Notes: generated by a model not told the origin, from the sequence alone. A DNA stretch of 64,000 nt from Muricoccus roseus (GCF_900141905.1 NZ_FQZF01000002.1:62001-126000), one strand, 5' to 3'; shown: positions 8,383 to 16,982, counted from the first letter of the stretch. Translations and numbers: made by a program.

Positions 8383-9543
8383 TCAGACCCGCTCCGGCAC
8401 CTCGGTGTAGAGCCGCCTCAACGCGTCGAGGAAGGGCGGTTCCCCCTTCTTCCGCGTGCCGGCGACGGGATCGGTTCCCAGGATGGTGTCGCTCGCCGCC
8501 CGGGAGAGGTCGCGCACAAAGGCCACGCGCGGGTCGCGCAGCCGGGCCACCGCCTCGGCATCGCCGCCAGCGCGCAGGATGGCGGCGGTGAGCACGCCAT
8601 CCTCGATCGCCTGGGTGGCGCCCTGGCCGAGTGTCGGGACCATCGCCTGGGCTGCGTCGCCGAGGAACAGGGCACGGCCCCCGGCCGCATGGCGCAGTAT
8701 CGGCGCCTGCTGGGTGCGCGCCCAGTGGATGTCGTCGAAGTGCCGCTCGATGCGTTCGAGCATCCAGGTCACGGCGGGGCTGGGCTGGCCCGAGGAAGGG
8801 GTGAAGAGCGCGCGCTGATAGACCGGGCGGCGTGCGTAATCCGGGATGCTCGTATCGCCGAAGATGCGGAAGGTGCCGGCGACATAGACGGCGTTTCCCG
8901 GCACGCGGAAGGCCAGCAACCGGTTCGCTCCCTCGAACCACTGGCCGTAGTCGTCGAAGGGGCAGTCATCCGCTTCGCTGACGAGCAGGCGGTAGATGCA
9001 GAGGCCGAGCTGCTCCGGCACCGGCTCCCCGGCGGCGAGCGCGCGCAGCCGACTGTACCGGCCATCGCCGCCCACCAGAAGGTCGAAGCCGCCCTCCCGG
9101 GCGAGGCTGCCATCCGGCCGGCGGAAGACGGGCACGAGGCGGCCCGCGGTATCCTCCTCCAACGCCTCCAGCGCGTGCCCATGCCGCGTGGCGCCGGCGA
9201 CGGGTGCGCGCAGCACGCGGTAGAGCTCGGACCAGCGGATGCGGACCCCCGGCTCCTCCGCGACCTCGAGCATGTCCAGGTCCAGCAGCGGCGTGCCATC
9301 CGCCAGCTCGACCGTCCAGCGGTTCCAGGGCAATGAGACCGCGCGCAGCGCCGCGTGGCGCGCGGGGTTGTGCAGGCGCAGCGCCTTCAGCGCGTTGGGG
9401 CCAAGATTGAGGCCGGTGCCCGCCTCGGCATGCTCCCCTTCGGCCACGCGTTCGAAGACGGTGACCTCCTGGCCTGGCGCGCCCAGAAGCCCTTCGGCCA
9501 GGAGCGAGCCGGCGACGCCGCTGCCGATGATCCCGATACGCAT
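8383..9543 (-). CDS. FAD-dependent monooxygenase (aromatic hydroxylase type)
   Basis: A 386-residue class A flavoprotein monooxygenase. It shows the FAD dinucleotide fold GIIGSGVAGSLLAEG at the N-terminus, the DG motif GGDGRYSRLR in the middle and the GD motif LFLGDAAQAMVPTLGQG, where FAD ribityl is bound. These enzymes use NAD(P)H and oxygen to hydroxylate aromatic or heteroaromatic rings. The ATG at 9543 overlaps the stop of the cyclic amide hydrolase gene (TGATG), with GGAGG upstream. It is the last gene of a minus-strand unit with a cyclic amide hydrolase and an amidase, so ring hydroxylation of an N-heterocycle is a reasonable role. The substrate is unknown. Confidence 0.85.
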   Translation of the reverse strand: MRIGIIGSGVAGSLLAEGLLGAPGQEVTVFERVAEGEHAEAGTGLNLGPNALKALRLHNPARHAALRAVSLPWNRWTVELADGTPLLDLDMLEVAEEPGVRIRWSELYRVLRAPVAGATRHGHALEALEEDTAGRLVPVFRRPDGSLAREGGFDLLVGGDGRYSRLRALAAGEPVPEQLGLCIYRLLVSEADDCPFDDYGQWFEGANRLLAFRVPGNAVYVAGTFRIFGDTSIPDYARRPVYQRALFTPSSGQPSPAVTWMLERIERHFDDIHWARTQQAPILRHAAGGRALFLGDAAQAMVPTLGQGATQAIEDGVLTAAILRAGGDAEAVARLRDPRVAFVRDLSRAASDTILGTDPVAGTRKKGEPPFLDALRRLYTEVPERV

Positions 9544-10583
9544 CACGCCTCCTCCGCAATCACGGCGACGAGCCCGCCGCCCGGTGGTCCCTGATGGGCC
9601 GCGCCACCCGAGACGAAAATCCGCCCATCCCCCGCGACCGAGGCGATGACGGCGCCCAGCGCCCCGCGCAGATGGCGCTGCGCGTCGATATCGATGTCGC
9701 CCAGCATGGTGTGGCGCTGGCCGCGGATCCGGTGGCGGCGGTCCGGCTCGCCCTTGGCCAGCACGGCACGGATGCGGGGGCGCTGCGCGGGCGGCACGTC
9801 CGGCTTCGCCTCCAGCCCGGCCGCGCGGAAGGCGGCCTGGATCGCCGCGAGGTCCAGCGCATCGGCCATGGGCCGCACGGCGATACGCAACCCGCCGCAC
9901 CAGCCCGCCGCCCGGCCGAAGACCACCACCTCGTCCCGCGTCACCTCCACCCCTGCGGAGGCGCTGACGCGTGGGGAGAAAAGGTCGAGCGCCGTCAGCA
10001 GGGCGTCTTCGCGGGCTGCCACCGCGGGCACGTCCCCCAGGGCGAGGGCCGCGCCCATGGCGCCGCCCGCGACGGATCGCAGCAGCAGCCCCGGGCCGCC
10101 CGCCGGCGATTTCACCTGCACGAGGGCGACATCGCCCGGCCCGGCGATCCCTGCATCGGCCATCGCCGCGCGCACCGCCGCCGCCACGCGCATGATCTGC
10201 GCATCGTTCCCTACATCCTCCGGCGCCACGGGCGGACCGAAGGCCGTGCCCATCGCCAGCCCTTCCGGCCCGTCCTCCGCAGGATCCACGGCGAAGACCA
10301 TGTAATGCGGGGAGAGCACGCCCTCCGTTCCGCCCGAGAGCACGCAGGGGATGCGCCCGGCCAGGTCTTCCGGCGCCTCATCCGTGGCATCCGCAAGAAG
10401 ATGCAGCAGCGATTGCGTGAAGTAGCCGCGTGTGAAGTCGTTGAGCCCGCCATTGCCCTCCGTCTTGCCGATGACGGCGCGGATCTGCCGGGCCGGCAGG
10501 GTGCCGTCGCCGATCAGCGCGGCCAGGGCCGAGACATCGCCCGGATGCGCCATGGAGAGGCGGTGGATCGACAGTCGCGGCAC
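9543..10583 (-). CDS. Cyclic amide hydrolase (barbiturase/cyanuric acid hydrolase family)
   Basis: A 346-residue member of the small AtzD/TrzD/barbiturase family, which opens cyclic amides such as cyanuric acid or barbiturate. Family landmarks are HPGDVSAL (13-20), SGGTEGVLSPH (83-93), the lysine-bearing VQVKSP (155-160), the serine-rich SASAGVE (207-213) and the C-terminal HQGPPGGG (330-337). Three repeated subdomains each contribute a Ser/Lys pair. The start is a GTG with GGAG upstream; it places the HPGDVS motif at the usual distance. The gene sits 22 bases after the amidase and overlaps the monooxygenase by one base. Sequence alone cannot separate barbiturase, cyanuric acid hydrolase or another activity. 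Confidence 0.85.
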   Translation of the reverse strand: MPRLSIHRLSMAHPGDVSALAALIGDGTLPARQIRAVIGKTEGNGGLNDFTRGYFTQSLLHLLADATDEAPEDLAGRIPCVLSGGTEGVLSPHYMVFAVDPAEDGPEGLAMGTAFGPPVAPEDVGNDAQIMRVAAAVRAAMADAGIAGPGDVALVQVKSPAGGPGLLLRSVAGGAMGAALALGDVPAVAAREDALLTALDLFSPRVSASAGVEVTRDEVVVFGRAAGWCGGLRIAVRPMADALDLAAIQAAFRAAGLEAKPDVPPAQRPRIRAVLAKGEPDRRHRIRGQRHTMLGDIDIDAQRHLRGALGAVIASVAGDGRIFVSGGAAHQGPPGGGLVAVIAEEA

Positions 10584-10605
10584 GGCGGGTCTCCAGGCGG
10601 GGCGT

Positions 10606-12042
10606 TCAGGCGGCTTCGGGCCAGCGATCCGCCCAGGGATGCGCGGCCTCGTATTCGGCGGCGACGGCGAGCAGCGCGGCATCCGCCCCCGGGGCGCCGA
10701 CGAGCTGGAAGCCCACGGGCAGACCCGCCACGGGATCGCAGGGCAGGGCAATGCCGGGAAGGCCGGCTAGATTGGCGAAGTTAGTGAACACGGCATGGCC
10801 GCGCGACCCGGCGGGGCGGTCGTCGATCATCGGCGGGTGGGACTCGTGCGCGGGCCAGGGGAGGGCGGCGGCGGCGGGGGTGAGCAGGGCATCGCAGCCC
10901 GCCGCCAGGAAACACGTCATCCCGCGCCGGAACGCCGCCATGGCGTCGAGGGCCGCCATGAGCTGGCCGGCGGAAAGCGCGCGCCCCGCTTCGGCCATGG
11001 CGAGGAGGGCCGGGGAGGCGGGCGCCGGGTTTCCGGGCAGGCTGCCCAGCAGCCAGGCGAGCCCCGCCGCGCCGATGGTGCCGAACAGCGGCAGAACCGC
11101 CTCCGGCTCGAAGGGTGGCGGGCCCTCCTCCACCGCATGGCCCAGCGCCGCCAGCCGCCGCGCGGCCCCGGCGACGGAAGCGGCGATGCCGGGATCCACC
11201 GGATGCTCCCCGAAGCGCGGCACGTAGCGGATGCGGAGCCGGGGGGGCGCTTCCGGCAGGGCGAAAGTGGTGAAGCCACGCGACGCCGGGTCCTCCAGCG
11301 GCGCGGGTTCGGCGATGGCGGCCAGCAGCGCCGCTGCATCGGCGGTGGTGCGGGCGATCGGGCCGATCACCTCGAGGTCCAGCAAGATGGCGGGCAAGCC
11401 ATAGGCGCGCGGCACGCGGCCCGGCGTGGGCTTGAGGCCTACGAGCCCCGTATGGGAGGCCGGGCGGCGGATCGAGCCGCCGCCATCGGTGCCCAGGGCG
11501 AGCGGCCCCAGCCCGGCGGCCACGGCGGCCACCGCCCCGCCGCTCGAACCGCCGGGTGTCAGCCGGGGGTCCCAGGGATTGCGCGTGGGGCCGAACAGCG
11601 CGTTGTCCGTGTGGCCCTCCAGCGTGAACTCCGGGACGTTGGTCTTGCCCAGGATGACGGCGCCGCCCGCCCGCAGCCGCACCACCGGCAACTCGTCCCG
11701 CGCCGGCACATGGTCGCGGAAGGCGGCGCTGCCCCAGCAGCAGCGCAACCCGGCCACGGCGATGTTGTCCTTCACCGTCAGCGGCACACCGTCCAGCGGC
11801 CCGGCCGGGCGGCCCTCCGCCCAGCGGGCCTCGCTGCGCCGCGCCGCCTCCATCGCGCCGGGATCGGGTGTGACGATCGCGTTGATCCGGGGGGTCACGC
11901 GGTCGATCCGGGCCAGCACGTCCCGCAGGACCTCGACGGGCGAGAGGGCACGGCTGGCATAGAGGTGCCGCAGCGCGGTGGCGGAAAGGGTCGAGGGCAG
12001 GATGGCTCCGGTTCCCGGCTCAGGCGTTGGGCAGGATGCCAT
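10606..12042 (-). CDS. Amidase-signature family hydrolase
   Basis: A 478-residue amidase with the complete Ser-cisSer-Lys machinery: the lysine in GVPLTVKDNIAV, the linker serine in the PGGSSGGAVAAVAAG block and the nucleophile region LALGTDGGGSIRRPAS. The rest matches the GatA/amidase fold in length and order. ATG at 12042 is used; an upstream start at 12093 would add 17 residues, and neither has a strong ribosome site. In the same unit as a cyclic amide hydrolase it could cleave the linear ureido or amide acid formed by ring opening, as ureidomalonase does after barbiturase. That step is inferred. Confidence 0.85.
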   Translation of the reverse strand: MASCPTPEPGTGAILPSTLSATALRHLYASRALSPVEVLRDVLARIDRVTPRINAIVTPDPGAMEAARRSEARWAEGRPAGPLDGVPLTVKDNIAVAGLRCCWGSAAFRDHVPARDELPVVRLRAGGAVILGKTNVPEFTLEGHTDNALFGPTRNPWDPRLTPGGSSGGAVAAVAAGLGPLALGTDGGGSIRRPASHTGLVGLKPTPGRVPRAYGLPAILLDLEVIGPIARTTADAAALLAAIAEPAPLEDPASRGFTTFALPEAPPRLRIRYVPRFGEHPVDPGIAASVAGAARRLAALGHAVEEGPPPFEPEAVLPLFGTIGAAGLAWLLGSLPGNPAPASPALLAMAEAGRALSAGQLMAALDAMAAFRRGMTCFLAAGCDALLTPAAAALPWPAHESHPPMIDDRPAGSRGHAVFTNFANLAGLPGIALPCDPVAGLPVGFQLVGAPGADAALLAVAAEYEAAHPWADRWPEAA

Positions 12043-12155
12043 GCAAATGCCGGGCGAGGGATGGCGCGCGCCGATCGTTGCGGCTTCCGGCACCCTTCTT
12101 GCTGCCGCCCGACCGGCCGCCCGGGCCTCGGACCCGGCGCGGAGGGGAAAGCCTC

Positions 12156-13193
12156 ATGCATCCAGATCTGTCTCGCCGCCATCTGCTGGCCGCTGGCGTC
12201 GCCCTCGGTGCGGCGGGGCTGGCGGCGCCGCATCTCGCCCGCGCGCAGACCATGCCGAAGCTGCGCTTCGCCCTCGACTGGGCGAAGCAGGGGCCGAATG
12301 CCTATGTGACCATGGGGCGAGAGAAGGGGTTCTTCCGCGATGTCGGGATCGACGCCACCGTCGACCGCGGCTTCGGCTCCGGCCGGGTGCCGGTGGATAT
12401 CGCGGCCGGCGCGTATGAGATGGGCCAGGCTGATATCAACCCGGTCATTAAGTTCATGGCCGAGAACCCGAATTCCGGCCTCGTCATCACCGGCATCTGG
12501 GGCGACCGCTCCCTGCTCTGCGCCGTCACCCGCGCCGATGGCGGCGTCCGCGGCCCGAAGGACCTGGAGGGCAAGACCCTGGCCGCGCCCGAGTCCGATG
12601 CCGGCCGCCAGCTCTTCCCCGCCTTCGCCCGGGCCGCGGGGGTGGATGCGGCGAAGGTGAACTGGATGAGCGTGAGCCCCGAGCTGCGCGAGCCCATGCT
12701 GGTGCAGAAGCGCGCCGATGGCGTGACGGGCGCCATCACCTCCGTCGGCATGTCGCTGAAGGCGCTGGGCCTCGACTTCCCGCAGCAGCGGATCATGTAT
12801 TACCGCGACCACGGGCTGGACCTGCTGGGCACCGCCTATCTCACCACCCGGCGCTTCCTGGAGAGCAACCCGGAGGTGGTGCGCAACGCCCAGCGCGCGC
12901 TGTTCCGCTCCCTCATCTATGCCAACAAGAACCGCGACGAGAGCATCGCCATGCTCAAGCGCGCGGAGCCGCTGACGGATGTGGCCATCGAGACCGAGCG
13001 CCAGGCGATCAGCATGGAGCAGCAGGTCATCTCCGACCACGTGATGCGGAACGGACTCTCCAACCCCGACCGCGCGCGCTTCCAGAAGGCGATCGAGGCG
13101 GTGGAGGGGGCCTATGGCATGGCGCCTAAGCTGAAGGTGGACGACATCTACACCGATGCCTTCCTGCCGCCGGTCGAGGAGCGGCGGCTCTAG
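12156..13193 (+). CDS. ABC transporter solute-binding protein, NMT1/THI5-like
   Basis: A 345-residue periplasmic receptor of the NMT1/SsuA/ThiY-like class, which binds small heterocycles, sulfonates or pyrimidines. A Tat-type signal is visible: SRRHLLAAGVALGAAGLAAP followed by a cleavage site near ARAQ (about residue 30). The mature part begins KLRFALDWAKQGPNAYVTMG, a typical opening. GGAGGGGAAAG lies upstream of the ATG. It is divergent from the amidase unit and followed by the decarboxylase/isomerase-like gene. No ABC ATPase or permease is adjacent, so those parts must be elsewhere. The ligand may be the heterocycle handled by the neighbours. Confidence 0.8.
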   Translation: MHPDLSRRHLLAAGVALGAAGLAAPHLARAQTMPKLRFALDWAKQGPNAYVTMGREKGFFRDVGIDATVDRGFGSGRVPVDIAAGAYEMGQADINPVIKFMAENPNSGLVITGIWGDRSLLCAVTRADGGVRGPKDLEGKTLAAPESDAGRQLFPAFARAAGVDAAKVNWMSVSPELREPMLVQKRADGVTGAITSVGMSLKALGLDFPQQRIMYYRDHGLDLLGTAYLTTRRFLESNPEVVRNAQRALFRSLIYANKNRDESIAMLKRAEPLTDVAIETERQAISMEQQVISDHVMRNGLSNPDRARFQKAIEAVEGAYGMAPKLKVDDIYTDAFLPPVEERRL

Positions 13194-13271
13194 GAACGGT
13201 GCGGGCCGGCGGGCATCCTGTGCGATGCGTCGCCGGCCGCATCGCCGGCGCGGGCGGAAGGAGAAGCCATC

Positions 13272-13997
13272 ATGACCCGCCGTGTCCGCCTCGGGTTGCT
13301 CACCCCCTCCTCCAACACGGTGCTGGAGCCGGTGACGACGGCGATGATCGCCGGGCTGCCGGAGGTCTCGGCGCATTTCGGGCGCTTCCGGGTGACGGAG
13401 ATCGCCCTTTCCGGCAGTGCCCTCGCGCAGTTCGACGATGCGCCCATCCTCGCCGCCGCCGAGCTTCTCTCCCACGCCAAGGTCGATGTGATCGCCTGGA
13501 ACGGCACCTCCTCGGGCTGGCTCGGCTTCGAGGCGGATGAACGGCTCTGCCGGCAGATCACGGAAGCCACGGGCATCCCCGCCACCACCTCCATGCTGGC
13601 GCTGAACGAGCTCCTGGCCCTCATGGGCGTGAAGCGGCTCGGCTATGTGACGCCCTACACGGACGACGTGCAGGCACGGATCGTCGCGAATTACGCGGCT
13701 CTCGGCCATGGCTGCGCCGGGGAGCGGCATCTCGGGCTGCGGGACAACTTCTCCTTCGCCGAGGTGGAGGAGGAGACGCTGCGCGCCATGGCCCGGGCCG
13801 TGGCGGCCGAGGGGCCGGAGGCCCTGGCCGTGATCTGCACCAACCTCCGCGCTGCTCCTCTGGCGGAAGGGCTGGAAGCCGAGCTGGGCCTTCCCGTGCT
13901 GGACACGATCGCGACCGCCGTCTGGGGTAGCCTACGCCTCGCCGGCGTGGATCCCCGCCGCGTGACGGGATGGGGCCGGCTGTTCCGGCAAGGCTGA
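13272..13997 (+). CDS. Arylmalonate decarboxylase/maleate isomerase family protein (Asp/Glu racemase superfamily)
   Basis: A 241-residue protein of the Asp/Glu racemase superfamily. It opens with LGLLTPSSNTVLEP, the signature of the maleate isomerase/arylmalonate decarboxylase branch. The first catalytic position reads NGTSS (Gly78-Thr79-Ser80) instead of a cysteine motif, while the second, VICTN, keeps Cys189. Tyr125 lies in GYVTPYT. That single-cysteine layout is the one of arylmalonate decarboxylase (Gly74/Thr75/Ser76, Cys188) rather than of two-cysteine racemases and maleate isomerases. GGAAGGAGA precedes the ATG. It follows the solute-binding gene by 78 bases and probably shares its transcript. 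A malonate-type decarboxylation or an isomerisation is possible. Confidence 0.8.
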   Translation: MTRRVRLGLLTPSSNTVLEPVTTAMIAGLPEVSAHFGRFRVTEIALSGSALAQFDDAPILAAAELLSHAKVDVIAWNGTSSGWLGFEADERLCRQITEATGIPATTSMLALNELLALMGVKRLGYVTPYTDDVQARIVANYAALGHGCAGERHLGLRDNFSFAEVEEETLRAMARAVAAEGPEALAVICTNLRAAPLAEGLEAELGLPVLDTIATAVWGSLRLAGVDPRRVTGWGRLFRQG

Positions 13998-14029
13998 AAA
14001 CCTGGACGCAGCGCCGCCGAAATTCTGTC

Positions 14030-14058
14030 TTGGCGAACGCAACGACCGGCATTATGTT
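14030..14058 (+). promoter_or_regulatory. Possible sigma-70 promoter upstream of the vWA gene
   Basis: TTGGCG at 14030-14035 and TATGTT at 14053-14058 are separated by 17 bases, about 95 bases upstream of the vWA protein start, in a locally less GC-rich stretch. This is a match by eye only. Confidence 0.3.
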
Positions 14059-14153
14059 GCGCTGCACAATAAGCCGCCGTTCAACCGGCGGAACTCACCC
14101 CCCGAGGGTGGGCAAGAACAGCCGGCCACGGCGCTGCCTCAAGGATGAGACCC

Positions 14154-14918
14154 ATGCAGCGTCGCCAACTCATGCGCCTGTCAGGCGCCGGGGTGCTCTG
14201 CGCCCCCTTCCTCCTCCGCGGGGCGCGGGCGGCAACGCCCGAGCCTGTGGACGTGGAACTCATCCTCGCCGTCGATGTGAGCCGATCCATCGATGCCGAG
14301 GAGCACGAGACCCAGATGCGCGGCTATGCCGCCGCCTTCCGGGACCCGGACGTGCTCCGCTCCATCATGGGCGGCGAGATCGGCTCCATCGGCTGCTGCC
14401 TCTTCACCTGGTCGGATTCCGACAGCCAGGAGGACCTCGTCCCCTGGATGCGGATCAGCGACGGGGCCTCGGCCGAGCGCTTCGCGGCCGCCATCGATGC
14501 CGCCCCCCGCCGGACCTGGAGCTACACCTCCATCTCCGGCGCCATGGAGCACGCGCTGCGGCTGTACCAGCGCAGCGGCTTCGAGGGGACGCGGCGCGTG
14601 CTCGACATCTCCGGCGACGGCATGAACAACTCCGGCCGGCGGCTGGAGGGGGTGCGCGCCCATATGCTGGACCAGGGCATCATCATGAACGGCCTGGCCG
14701 TGCTGGACCGTGCCCCCGGCCCGGGCAACGGCGCCGCCGCGCTGGAGGACTACTACCGGGACGAGGTGATCGGCGGCCCCGGCTCCTTCTTGGTCGTGGC
14801 GGAGGGCTTTGAGGCCTTCGACCGTGCCGTGCGCCGGAAAATCGCGCGCGAGGTGGCGGGAGTGGAGAGCGCCACGCGCTTCGCCGGGCTGCCCCGGGTG
14901 GACCGCGTCGCGGCCTGA
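14154..14918 (+). CDS. DUF1194 protein with von Willebrand factor A fold, exported
   Basis: A 254-residue protein of the DUF1194 family (PF06707). A signal peptide is evident (QRRQLMRLSGAGVLCAP with a hydrophobic core, cleavage near ARA at about 27). The mature domain starts VELILAVDVSRSIDAEE, a MIDAS-like DxSxS metal site. ISGDGMNNSGR and GIIMNGLAV also fit a vWA fold. The function is unknown; a periplasmic metal-dependent adhesion or scaffold role is only a fold-based guess. The second ATG is used because AAGGA sits 8 bases before it; an alternative ATG is at 14145. A possible promoter is at 14030-14058. Confidence 0.8.
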   Translation: MQRRQLMRLSGAGVLCAPFLLRGARAATPEPVDVELILAVDVSRSIDAEEHETQMRGYAAAFRDPDVLRSIMGGEIGSIGCCLFTWSDSDSQEDLVPWMRISDGASAERFAAAIDAAPRRTWSYTSISGAMEHALRLYQRSGFEGTRRVLDISGDGMNNSGRRLEGVRAHMLDQGIIMNGLAVLDRAPGPGNGAAALEDYYRDEVIGGPGSFLVVAEGFEAFDRAVRRKIAREVAGVESATRFAGLPRVDRVAA

Positions 14919-14966
14919 ACCGGATTCAAGGCTTCCGCCGGCGTAGATCTTGCGTTAGCCACGCGC

Positions 14967-15218
14967 ATGGCCCGCCTGACCGTTGTATCCACCCGTGACT
15001 ACCGCCAGCACGTCCTCGAGATCGAGGAGCGCGGGAACGGGACCTGTTCCGTGGTGGTGCATCCGCCCGCGCGGCTCGGCCGGTCGCGGCTGGTGGAGCC
15101 CACGGGGGAATCGACGCTGCTGATCGACCTGGTGAACCAGGCGAAGGCCGAGATCGACGCGGTGATGGGCCCGAAGCCGCCCCCGCGCCGCCCGCCGATG
15201 CGCCGCCACTACGGCTGA
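14967..15218 (+). CDS. Hypothetical 83-residue protein
   Basis: An 83-residue soluble protein I do not recognise. It starts MARLTVVSTRDYRQHVLEIE and ends in a basic, proline-rich tail (PKPPPRRPPMRRHYG). No signal peptide or membrane segment is visible, and no good ribosome-binding site precedes the ATG. Support for a real gene comes from its codon pattern, from the fit between the vWA gene (48 bases upstream) and the strong terminator that starts 8 bases after its stop, and from the absence of a convincing competing frame. Confidence 0.6.
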   Translation: MARLTVVSTRDYRQHVLEIEERGNGTCSVVVHPPARLGRSRLVEPTGESTLLIDLVNQAKAEIDAVMGPKPPPRRPPMRRHYG

Positions 15219-15226
15219 GAGGAACC

Positions 15227-15256
15227 GGCCGGGGAGGGAGCCTCCCCGGCCTTTTT
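15227..15256 (+). terminator. Strong intrinsic terminator
   Basis: A perfect 11-bp stem (15227-15237 with 15241-15251), a three-base loop GAG and five T residues directly after. It ends the vWA/small-protein transcript just before the convergent hydroxyacid dehydrogenase gene (stop at 15260). Confidence 0.9.
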
Positions 15257-15259
15257 CGT

Positions 15260-16240
15260 TCAAACGGGGTCCGGCGCCGGCCGCCCGGCCAGAACGGCGG
15301 CGACATTGTCGAGCGCCTTGTATCCCATCGCATCCCGCGTCTCCACGGTCGCGCTGGCGACATGGGGGGTGAGGAATACGTTCGGCAGCTCGGCCAGCCG
15401 CGTGTCGAAATCCGGCTCCTTCCGGAAGACGTCGAGCCCCGCGGCGAAGAGCTGGCCGGATTTCAGCGCCTCGATCAGCGCATCCTCATCCACCAGCGAG
15501 CCGCGCGCGGTGTTCACGAACACCGCCCCGCGCGGCAGCAGGCCGAAGGTCTCGCGCGTCATCAGCGTGCCGGCCTCGCCACCCGGGAGGTGCAGGGACA
15601 GGATCTGGCAGCGCGGCAGCATGGCGTGCAGGTCGGCGACATATTCCGCGCCCTGCTCCAGCTCGGCGGAAAGGCGCCGGCGGTTGTGGTAGAGGATGGT
15701 CATGCCGAAGCCGCGCGCCCGCTGCGCCATGGCCTGGCCGATGCGCCCCATGCCGACGATGCCGAGGGTCTTGCCGCTTGGTCGCACCCCCAGATTGTCC
15801 GGCATGCCGAAGCCCTTGCGCCAGCCGGCGCGCATGATGGCCTCGTATTCATGGCCGCGCCGGCACGCGTTCAGCAGCAGCATGAAGGCCAGGTCGGCCG
15901 TGCAATCGGTCAGCACATCCGGCGTGTTGGTGACGATCACCCCCGCCGCCTTGCAGGCCGCGGCATCCATGTGGTCGTAGCCCACGCTGGTATTGGCGAT
16001 CACCTTCAGGCTCGGCGGCAGCTTCGCCGCATGGGCGGCGGTGATGCGCACCTTCGGCCCGGTGACGAGGGCCGCGAGGCCCTTCTCGGCCACCACGGCC
16101 AGGGCCTCGTCGGCATCCATGTCATGATCGGCCAGGATGGCGCCGAACTCCCGCTGCGCGCGTGCGGCCACCGCCTCCGGCACGCGCCGGGCGATCAGCA
16201 CGCCGCTCAACCCTGTTCTCTCTGTGCCGGCTGCGCTCAC
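15260..16240 (-). CDS. D-isomer-specific 2-hydroxyacid dehydrogenase
   Basis: A 326-residue NAD(P)-dependent reductase of the glyoxylate/hydroxypyruvate reductase type. Landmarks: ANTSVGYDHMD in the substrate domain, the Rossmann motif GIVGMGRIGQAMA, NTARGSLVDEDAL with the substrate arginine, the acid in FRKEPDFD and the catalytic histidine in TPHVASAT. It reduces short 2-keto acids in the cytoplasm. The start is a GTG with GAGG 11 bases upstream. A GntR regulator lies 42 bases upstream on the same strand and probably controls or accompanies it. The exact 2-keto acid is not determinable. Confidence 0.88.
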   Translation of the reverse strand: MSAAGTERTGLSGVLIARRVPEAVAARAQREFGAILADHDMDADEALAVVAEKGLAALVTGPKVRITAAHAAKLPPSLKVIANTSVGYDHMDAAACKAAGVIVTNTPDVLTDCTADLAFMLLLNACRRGHEYEAIMRAGWRKGFGMPDNLGVRPSGKTLGIVGMGRIGQAMAQRARGFGMTILYHNRRRLSAELEQGAEYVADLHAMLPRCQILSLHLPGGEAGTLMTRETFGLLPRGAVFVNTARGSLVDEDALIEALKSGQLFAAGLDVFRKEPDFDTRLAELPNVFLTPHVASATVETRDAMGYKALDNVAAVLAGRPAPDPV

Positions 16241-16282
16241 GTCGTCACCTCGTTGTCGGATTGCTTGTGCGGGGCCACCGGG

Positions 16283-16957
16283 TCAGGGCGCCTCGGCTTC
16301 TGGAAAGGCGACCTGGAGCGAGCGGAGGGTATGGGCGCGCATCAGCGCCTCCGCCCCCTCCCCATCGCCCGCTTCGATACGGGCGAGGATGGCGGCATGC
16401 TCCTCCAGCGCCTGGTCGCGCTGCTCGCGCGCAGCCAGCACGCGGCTGCGGCTGATGTGGTGATAGGCCTGCAGGGCACGGAGCGTACGGACGAGCAGGG
16501 CGTTGCCGGTCATCGCATGCAACGCGATGTGGAAGGCGTCATTCGCCTCGGCCAGCCGCTCGGGGTCGTCCTGCTCGGTCGCGGCGCGGATGGCTTCCAG
16601 CCGGGCACGGAGCGCGGCCAGGACCTCGGGCGAGGATTGCCGGGCGACGAGGCTGGCCGCCACGCCCTCCAGCGCCGCGCGGATCCGGCCCATCTCGATC
16701 AGCCGTGCCCGGTCCAGCGCGGCGACGAAGGTGCCGCTGCGCGGGCGGCTCTCGACCATGCCCTCGCCCTCCAGCCGCCGCAGCGCCTCCCGGATGGGCT
16801 GGGCGGAGATGGCCAGGGCGGCGGCCAGGCTGCGCTCGGAAAGCTTGCGGCCCGCCGGCAGGGTGCCGTCGACGATCGCCTCCCGCAGCCGCTCATAGGC
16901 GCGGTCCGCCAGGGAGGGCGTGTCGTCGGTCACGAGCGGGGCCAGGGGGTGGGGCAC
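16283..16957 (-). CDS. GntR-family regulator, FCD type
   Basis: A 224-residue regulator. The N-terminal winged helix is plain: LADRAYERLREAIVDGTLPAG, LSERSLAAAL and SAQPIREALRRLEGEG. The C-terminal all-helical FCD ligand domain has the metal-site histidines in ANDAFHIALHAMTGN and LEEHAAILARIEAGD. FCD regulators bind small organic acids. The start is a GTG at 16957; a second GTG eight residues later is also possible. It precedes the 2-hydroxyacid dehydrogenase gene and is the likely local regulator. The half-palindromic TGCAGTTTAGCA at 16971-16982, just upstream, could be its operator. Confidence 0.88.
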   Translation of the reverse strand: MPHPLAPLVTDDTPSLADRAYERLREAIVDGTLPAGRKLSERSLAAALAISAQPIREALRRLEGEGMVESRPRSGTFVAALDRARLIEMGRIRAALEGVAASLVARQSSPEVLAALRARLEAIRAATEQDDPERLAEANDAFHIALHAMTGNALLVRTLRALQAYHHISRSRVLAAREQRDQALEEHAAILARIEAGDGEGAEALMRAHTLRSLQVAFPEAEAP

Positions 16958-16970
16958 CCCGAGACGCTAT

Positions 16971-16982
16971 TGCAGTTTAGCA
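16971..16982. promoter_or_regulatory. Possible GntR operator/promoter element
   Basis: The AT-richer dodecamer TGCAGTTTAGCA lies 14 bases upstream of the GntR start codon and has palindromic ends (TGC...GCA). Read on the minus strand, TAAACT could also serve as part of a -10 box. The evidence is visual only. Confidence 0.25.
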
